Shown: positions 59,514 through 64,000 of the stretch, one piece after another
How positions within the stretch are numbered: the first letter of the stretch is position 1
Layout: the number at the start of each line of letters is the position of its first letter
Assembly: GCA_964420405.1 (NCBI GenBank)
Contig: CAYQTL010000005.1
Span: forward strand, 1 to 64,000
Direction of reading: 5' to 3'
Source: CAYQTL01 sp964420405
GTDB lineage: Bacteria > Acidobacteriota > Thermoanaerobaculia > Thermoanaerobaculales > Sulfomarinibacteraceae
DNA length: 64,000 bases
Program-made: the position numbers and the translations under genes
The notes under the pieces: generated by a model
Databases searched by the model: none
The model's input: the letters and a program-made list of their open reading frames with translations, nothing else
What the model was told of the DNA's origin: nothing

Positions 59514-60490
59514 CCGTCCCGGCGGCGGCCATGATCCTGGCGGCCGGCCGCGGCGAGCGGATGCGGCCGCTGTCGGACGCCGTGCCCAAGCCCGCCCTGC
59601 CGCTGCCGTCGGGGCCGGTGGTGGGGTCCGCCCTGCGCCAGGCCGCCGCGTGCGGCGTGGTGCGGATCGCGGTCAACGCCTGGCACCTTGCGGACAGCCT
59701 CGAGGACGCGGTCCGCGCGGCGGCGCCGCGGAACGCGGCGGTCGCGGTGTGCCGGGAGCCGGTCCTGCTCGGCGGCGCGGGCGGGCTCGCCAACGCCCGC
59801 GAGCTGGGCCTGCTGGGCACCGGCGGGCCGGTCCTGGCGGTCAACGGCGACGTCCTGATCCACCTCGACCTCGAGCCGCTGCTGGAGCGCGCGGCGCGCG
59901 GTGACGACCTCGTCACCCTGGCGCTGATCCCGCACCTCGACCCCGCCCGGTGGGCTCGGGTCGGCCTCGACCCCGACGGCCTGGTGACCGGCTTCCATCC
60001 TCCTGGCACGACCGGCACGTGCGAGCTGCCGCTGCTGTACCCGGGGGCGATGGTCGTCTCCCGCGAGGCGCTCGACGGGCTGCCGGCGGGACCCGGTGGG
60101 ATCATGGACCGGCTGTGGCGGCCCGCCCTCGACAGCCGCCGCCTCGGGGGAGTGGTCGTGCCGGGCCACTGGCGGGAGGTGGGCACGCCGGAGGACTACC
60201 TCGAGGCCGCGCTGGCCCGGCTCGACGGCACCGCGGTGGTGGACCCGACGGCGCGGGTCCACCGGAAGGCGGCCGTCGGGGCCGCCTGGATCGGGCCCGG
60301 GGCGGTCGTCGCCGCCGGCGCCGTCGTCGGCGACGGTGTCGTCACCCACGGCGCCCGCGTCGGCCGGAACGCACGGGTCTTCGGATCGGTGCTGCTCGGC
60401 CCGGTGAGCGTCGACGCCGGCGAGACGGCGACAGGGGTCTTCCGGGCGGCGGCGATCGCCGACCCGACCGCCGGAGGTCGCGCCGGCTGA
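59510..60490 (+). CDS. sugar-phosphate nucleotidyltransferase with left-handed beta-helix tail
   Basis: A 326-residue protein. AMILAAGRGERMRPLSDAVP with KPALPL is the nucleotidyltransferase signature; LAVNGDVLIHLDLEPLL carries the metal Asp. The C-terminal part has hexapeptide-type turns (VVDPTARVHRKAAVGAAWIG). It activates a sugar phosphate with NTP, likely mannose- or glucose-1-phosphate class; the substrate is not defined. It is coupled to the CYTH gene and convergent with a pilin gene. Confidence 0.88.
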   Translation: MTVPAAAMILAAGRGERMRPLSDAVPKPALPLPSGPVVGSALRQAAACGVVRIAVNAWHLADSLEDAVRAAAPRNAAVAVCREPVLLGGAGGLANARELGLLGTGGPVLAVNGDVLIHLDLEPLLERAARGDDLVTLALIPHLDPARWARVGLDPDGLVTGFHPPGTTGTCELPLLYPGAMVVSREALDGLPAGPGGIMDRLWRPALDSRRLGGVVVPGHWREVGTPEDYLEAALARLDGTAVVDPTARVHRKAAVGAAWIGPGAVVAAGAVVGDGVVTHGARVGRNARVFGSVLLGPVSVDAGETATGVFRAAAIADPTAGGRAG

Positions 60491-60517
60491 CGTGCCGCCG
60501 CGCAGGTCGACGCCGGC

Positions 60518-61114
60518 TCACATCCCCTGCCGCCGCCACGAGGTCCAGCCGACCCGCCACGTCAGCGTCTTCACCCGGGCGGTGCCGCCGTACACCCGCA
60601 GCACCCGCATGCGGGACGCGTGGTCCGTGAGGTACACCGAGCCCGGCGTCGCGTGCCCGTCGGGGGTAAAGGTGAAGATGTCGCCGCGGCCCGCGCGGAC
60701 CGGGTCACCGAGGTCGCCACCGAGAACGCCCTTGCCACCGGGATCCGGCACCCGGACGCCGCCGAGGATACCGGGTCCGGCCCCGCCCGGCTCCACCACC
60801 AGAACCTCGCCGAGGATCCGGTCGCGGCCGCCCTCGAGGTCGTCACGCCTGATGCCGTCGCCGTCGCCGTCCTCGGCGGCGAAGCAGCGCCAGCCCCCGA
60901 CCGGGTTCCGCTCGAACACCAGCCCGGTGGCGCACTGTGACCGCAGCGCCCGCGCCCGACAGCAGAACATCAGCCCCTGGATCTTGTGCGCGGTGGCGCG
61001 CAGCGCGGCTGCCCGTCGCGCCTCGTCGAGACGTGGAGCCGCGATCGTCGCGGCCATCGCCGCCACGACCACCGCCACCACCACCTCCGTCACCGTCCAG
61101 CCGTCGTCTCGCAT
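60518..61114 (-). CDS. GspH/FimT-like pseudopilin
   Basis: A 198-residue protein with a prepilin signal MRDDG then WTVTEVVVAVVVAAMAATIA. Cleavage would follow Gly5; mature Glu5 is present, but the usual Phe1 is Trp. The globular part has two to three cysteines and a Gly-rich loop (VVEPGGAGPGILGGVRVPDP), as in minor pseudopilins. The ATG follows GGAGG. It lies 110 bp downstream of a ComEA-like gene. Confidence 0.78.
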   Translation of the reverse strand: MRDDGWTVTEVVVAVVVAAMAATIAAPRLDEARRAAALRATAHKIQGLMFCCRARALRSQCATGLVFERNPVGGWRCFAAEDGDGDGIRRDDLEGGRDRILGEVLVVEPGGAGPGILGGVRVPDPGGKGVLGGDLGDPVRAGRGDIFTFTPDGHATPGSVYLTDHASRMRVLRVYGGTARVKTLTWRVGWTSWRRQGM

Positions 61115-61224
61115 GACCACCTCCGGGTCGGAAGAAGCGGCCCCGAAGGGCCGCGTCCCGTCCACGCTGCATGGGTTGTCGAACCGGGCGGGAGCGGCCT
61201 CCGCCGGCCCCGCCCGGGCGGAGC

Positions 61225-61557
61225 TCAGGACGCCGCTGCGTCGCTCCCGGTCCGCGGGCTGCGAACCTTCTCCGCCAGGGTGGTGTCGCCGTCGACGGCC
61301 AGGTACGGGCGCATCCGCTCCAGCGAGCGCTCGCCGATGCCGCGCACCGCGACCAGCTCGTCGACGCTCGCGAACGGGCCGTTGGCCTCGCGGAACTCGA
61401 CGATCCGCTCGGCGATCGACGGCCCGACCCGCGGCAGCAGCTGCAGCTGGTCGACGGTCGCCGTGTTGACGTTGACGGTGCCGGCGGCGCCCGCCGCCGC
61501 GGCCACGAGGGCCGCCGCGAGCACCACGACGGTCAGGGTGATGATTCTCGTCTGCAT
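61225..61557 (-). CDS. ComEA-like helix-hairpin-helix protein
   Basis: A 110-residue exported protein. The signal/anchor LTVVVLAAALVAAAAGA is followed by the ComEA HhH unit: VNVNTATVDQLQLLPRVGPS and ELVAVRGIGERSLERMRPYL. Such proteins bind double-stranded DNA in the periplasm during natural transformation; in other cases they have unknown roles. The neighbouring pseudopilin fits a DNA-uptake setting. Confidence 0.85.
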   Translation of the reverse strand: MQTRIITLTVVVLAAALVAAAAGAAGTVNVNTATVDQLQLLPRVGPSIAERIVEFREANGPFASVDELVAVRGIGERSLERMRPYLAVDGDTTLAEKVRSPRTGSDAAAS

Positions 61558-61702
61558 CGTCGTCCTCCTCTGCTCATGGGTTGGTCGTACGGCTCCGGGT
61601 CGTCGGGTCCCGTCCTCTGGGGCACCTCCTCGCGCACGCCCCACCCACAGCACGCCCCGTACCACCTTCGGGTCTCGACCCGAAATGACTTCAGAAGAGA
61701 GG

Positions 61703-61823
61703 CTTATACGCTGACGTGACAGTCAGGCCGGGACCCTGGGTGGCAAGGTCTTTTTCCATACAGCGGCGGTCCGACCGCCGCTCGCGGGTGTCAGGAATCC
61801 TGACAGTGACCGGCTGCTATACT
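61703..61823. promoter_or_regulatory. divergent promoter region with two GTCAGG/CCTGAC dyads (comEA-pilin / ubiX)
   Basis: Leftwards, TATAAG (61708-61703) is the -10 towards comEA; a CTGAC-N6-GTCAG dyad (61711-61726) lies immediately upstream. Rightwards, TATACT (61818-61823) serves ubiX; a 17-nt palindrome TGTCAGGA-A-TCCTGACA (61789-61805) overlaps the -35 position. Between them a GC-rich hairpin AGCGGCGGT/ACCGCCGCT (61762-61782) has no U-tract. Neither promoter has a good -35, so an activator is plausible. The rest of the 302-bp gap 61558-61859 shows nothing else. Confidence 0.5.
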
Positions 61824-61859
61824 CCGGGGACGTGCGCGCGGCGGCGCACGACCGATCCG

Positions 61860-62462
61860 ATGGAGCTCGCTCTCGTCCTCTCGGGTGCGTCGGGAACGAC
61901 GCTGTCGGTCCGCTTCGCGGCCATGGCCCTGGCGTCGGCCGCGGTGGACCGGCTCCACGTGGTGGTCACGGGGCCCGCGAGCAAGGTCCTGTCCCACGAG
62001 ATCGGCCCGGAGTGGTCGTCGGCCCGGGCCTTCGCGCGCCGGCCCGAGCTGGGCGCGCCGGACCGCGTACGGCCCTGGGGCGACGCCGACCTCACGTCGC
62101 CGATCGCGTCGGGCTCGCACCGGCTCGCCGGGGTGGTGGTGCTGCCGTGCTCCGCCGGGATGGCAGGATCCCTCGCCCACGGCATCTCGCGAGGCCTCGG
62201 CCAGCGGGTCGCGGACGTCGCTCTGAAGCAACGCTGGCCGCTGGTGCTCGGGATCCGCGAGACGCCAATGTCGGAGATCCTGCTCGATAACCTCGCGCGG
62301 CTCGCCCGCGCCGGAGCCCACGTCGTGCCCCCGGTACCGGCGTTCTACCTGCGGCCGGAGCCGGCCGACGCCATGACGGTCTTCGCCGACCACTACGCGA
62401 TGCGCGTTCTCGACCTGCTCGGCGTCCCGGTCGGCCGCGACGACCTGCGGTGGGGCCGGTGA
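61860..62462 (+). CDS. ubiX: UbiX/Pad1-type flavin prenyltransferase
   Basis: A 200-residue flavoprotein: LALVLSGASGTTLSVRFA (nucleotide site), VVVLPCSAGMAGSLAHGISR, RWPLVLGIRETPMSEILLDN and VVPPVPAFYLRP. It prenylates FMN to supply the cofactor of a UbiD-type decarboxylase; with UbiA this suits quinone synthesis. Stop overlaps ubiA (GTGA). No UbiD is in the window. Confidence 0.92.
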   Translation: MELALVLSGASGTTLSVRFAAMALASAAVDRLHVVVTGPASKVLSHEIGPEWSSARAFARRPELGAPDRVRPWGDADLTSPIASGSHRLAGVVVLPCSAGMAGSLAHGISRGLGQRVADVALKQRWPLVLGIRETPMSEILLDNLARLARAGAHVVPPVPAFYLRPEPADAMTVFADHYAMRVLDLLGVPVGRDDLRWGR

Positions 62463-63340
62463 CGGGTCCGGCGGCGACGGCCGGGGTCCTCCGCGAGACC
62501 GGGCGGCTGGTGATGTTCCAGCACACGGTCTTCGCGCTGCCGTTCGCCGTCATCGCCCTGGTCACCGCCGCAGCACCGGGGTGGCCGTCGCCGCCGACCT
62601 GGCTGTGGGTGGGGGTGGCGATGGTCGCGGCGCGGACCGCGGCGATGGCGTTCAACCGCCTCGCCGACCACCGCTTCGACCTCCAGAACCCGCGCACGCG
62701 GGACCGCTCGCTGCCGGCCGGGCGGCTGTCGCGACGCTACGCCTGGACCGTGACCGCGGTCGCGGCTGCCGCGTTCCTCGTCGCCGCCGGGATGCTCAAC
62801 GGTCTGTGCCTCGCGCTCGCGCCGCCGACCCTCGCGGTGCTGCTCGGATACTCGCTCGCGAAGCGGTTCACCGTGCTGTCGCACCTCTGGCTCGGCATCG
62901 CCCTCGGCCTCGCCCCGGTCGGGGCGTGGATCGCCGTCACCGGCGCCCCGGCGTGGCCGCCGGTCCTGCTCGGAGCCGCCGTCGCCCTGTGGGTCGCGGG
63001 CTTCGACGTCGTCTACGCCCTCCAGGACGAGGACTTCGACCGGCGGCACGGTCTGAGCTCACTGCCGGCGGCGGTCGGGGCCCGGCGCGCGCTGCTGGCG
63101 TCGCGGGCGTTGCACGTTCTCGCCTTCGCCGGCTTCGCGGGATTCGCGCTCGTGGCCGGCGGCGGCTGGCTGCGGCTGGCGGCGGTGTCGGCCGCCGGCC
63201 TCGCCCTCGCGTGGCAGCACCGGCTGGTGCGGCCCGGTGACCTGCGACGGGTCGACGCGGCGTTCTTCACCGCCAACGGCTCTCTCGCGGTCGTCATGAT
63301 GGCGGCGTTCCTGTTTGCTAGGATGCGGGGAGCGGGATGA
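62459..63340 (+). CDS. UbiA-family prenyltransferase (putative menaquinone-pathway enzyme)
   Basis: A 293-residue membrane protein with eight to nine helices. The first Asp-rich motif is NRLADHRFDLQNPRTRDRSL, and the second YALQDEDFDRRHGLSS. This pattern is typical of the UbiA-like group that accompanies UbiX/UbiD and is proposed to act as MqnP in the futalosine menaquinone route. It attaches an isoprenoid chain to an aromatic acid. UbiE at 41132 would complete the quinone. Confidence 0.87.
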   Translation: MTGPAATAGVLRETGRLVMFQHTVFALPFAVIALVTAAAPGWPSPPTWLWVGVAMVAARTAAMAFNRLADHRFDLQNPRTRDRSLPAGRLSRRYAWTVTAVAAAAFLVAAGMLNGLCLALAPPTLAVLLGYSLAKRFTVLSHLWLGIALGLAPVGAWIAVTGAPAWPPVLLGAAVALWVAGFDVVYALQDEDFDRRHGLSSLPAAVGARRALLASRALHVLAFAGFAGFALVAGGGWLRLAAVSAAGLALAWQHRLVRPGDLRRVDAAFFTANGSLAVVMMAAFLFARMRGAG

Positions 63341-64000
63341 CCGTGCCGCCGTTGCCGTTCCGTCACGTCGCGGTCGAGGGTCCGATCGGCGTGGGCAAGA
63401 CGTCCCTCGTCCAGCTCCTGGCGGAGCGGTACGAGGGCGTGATGGTGCTCGAGGACATCACCAACCCGTTCCTGCCGTCGTTCTACGAGGGCCGCTCCGG
63501 GGCGGCCTTCCAGGTCCAGATCTACTTCCTCCTGTCGCGCTTCCAGCAGCAGCGCGAGATCGCGCAGATGAACCTGTTCCAGCGGCTCGTGCTGGCCGAC
63601 TACACGTTCCCCAAGGACCGCATCTTCGCCTACCTGAACCTCGACGACTCCGACCTGAAGATCTACGAGCGCCTCTACCCGGTGCTCGAGACCGAGGTTC
63701 CGAGGCCTGACCTCGTGATCTACATGCAGGCGTCGGTGCCGGTGCTGGTGGACCGCATCCGCCGCCGCGACCGCGACTACGAGCGCGGTATCGACCCCGA
63801 CTACCTCGAGCGGCTCAGCGAGGCGTACTCCTACTACTTCTTCCACTACCGGGAGACGCCATTGCTGGTCGTCAACACCGACGACATCGACTTCGTCAAC
63901 CGCCCCGCCGACCTCGACGGTCTCATCGAGCAGATCGCGCGCTGCCGGCGTGGCACCCAGGTCTACGTGCCGCTCGGATCCCAACGGACCGAGACGATCC
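63337..64000 (+). CDS. deoxynucleoside kinase (dGK/dAK type), truncated by window end
   Basis: At least 221 residues; no stop before the window edge. VAVEGPIGVGKTSLVQLLAE is the P-loop; LVLADYTFPKDRIFAYLNL replaces the usual DRS motif; VDRIRRRDRDYERGI is the lid arginine cluster. It phosphorylates deoxypurine nucleosides for salvage. The ATG overlaps the ubiA stop. The stretch beyond the conserved domain (from residue about 205) is cut by the window. Confidence 0.86.
   Translation, partial: MTVPPLPFRHVAVEGPIGVGKTSLVQLLAERYEGVMVLEDITNPFLPSFYEGRSGAAFQVQIYFLLSRFQQQREIAQMNLFQRLVLADYTFPKDRIFAYLNLDDSDLKIYERLYPVLETEVPRPDLVIYMQASVPVLVDRIRRRDRDYERGIDPDYLERLSEAYSYYFFHYRETPLLVVNTDDIDFVNRPADLDGLIEQIARCRRGTQVYVPLGSQRTETI

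Noticed and set aside
61762..61782. Hairpin AGCGGCGGT-CCG-ACCGCCGCT as a terminator
   Set aside because: No U-tract follows on either strand (the T run at 61751-61755 precedes it), so it is only noted within the regulatory region.

Overview
This 64 kb window is very GC-rich (roughly 70% or more by eye), densely coding and almost entirely core metabolism. It carries Gram-negative envelope genes (BamD, LPS-type heptosyltransferase, Wzm/Wzt exporter, RseP). It also has type IV/type II pseudopilins, a ZapA / RNase Y / YmdB cluster, UbiX/UbiA/UbiE-type menaquinone genes and a selenocysteine elongation factor. That combination suggests a Gram-negative lineage outside the classical Proteobacteria. 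Acidobacteriota (Thermoanaerobaculia- or Holophagae-like) is my best guess, with a deltaproteobacterial-type lineage as the alternative; this is inference, since no rRNA is present. I see no transposase, integrase, phage gene or CRISPR array.

Layout. 1-6.8 kb: two tandem O-antigen-ligase-like membrane proteins, a GspG-like pilin with its own promoter and terminator, a Wzt/Wzm polysaccharide exporter and a solute-binding lipoprotein. 6.9-17.8 kb: rsmI, a SurA-N-like protein, a GT-C membrane protein, a soluble lytic transglycosylase, trxB, erpA, def, an ABC-2 exporter and a DivIVA protein. 17.7-28.1 kb (minus strand): heptosyltransferase, ymdB, rny, a candidate 6S RNA, zapA, a ZapB-like protein, pheT, pheS, rplT, rpmI, thrS and two tRNA-Val genes. 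infC is missing from its usual place and PheT lacks the tRNA-binding B2 insert. 28.2-37 kb: a membrane protein, a DUF2007 protein, a carbamoyltransferase with a GT4 enzyme, aspS, hisS and a gamma-carbonic anhydrase. 37-45.2 kb: recN, a cupin, coaE, folD, ubiE, rdgB, an FHA-GAF-adenylate cyclase and an unknown secreted protein.

45.2-54.5 kb (plus strand): truA, uppS, cdsA, dxr, rseP, a PASTA protein, rpe, bamD, a LysM protein, tadA, two tRNA-Ser genes and SRP RNA. This run links undecaprenyl carrier, phospholipid and isoprenoid synthesis to envelope assembly. 54.6-64 kb: a GT28-like glycosyltransferase, a secreted protein of unknown function, selB, a CYTH protein with a sugar nucleotidyltransferase, a GspH-like pilin, a ComEA-like protein, ubiX, ubiA and a truncated deoxynucleoside kinase.

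The most interesting signals are regulatory and architectural, not a new gene system. (1) About a dozen genes have a TAnnnT -10 hexamer only 6-8 nt before the start codon and no Shine-Dalgarno, which suggests frequent leaderless transcription. (2) The pilin promoter matches a sigma-54 site (GG-N10-GC) overlapping an extended -10. (3) A GGGATC hexamer repeat able to form G-quadruplexes recurs at gene junctions. (4) Three tandem 12-bp DnaA-box-like repeats lie upstream of the gamma-CA/hisS operon. (5) Related GTCAGG/CCTGAC dyads sit at two divergent promoters. (6) Three pairs of convergent genes overlap at their 3' ends.
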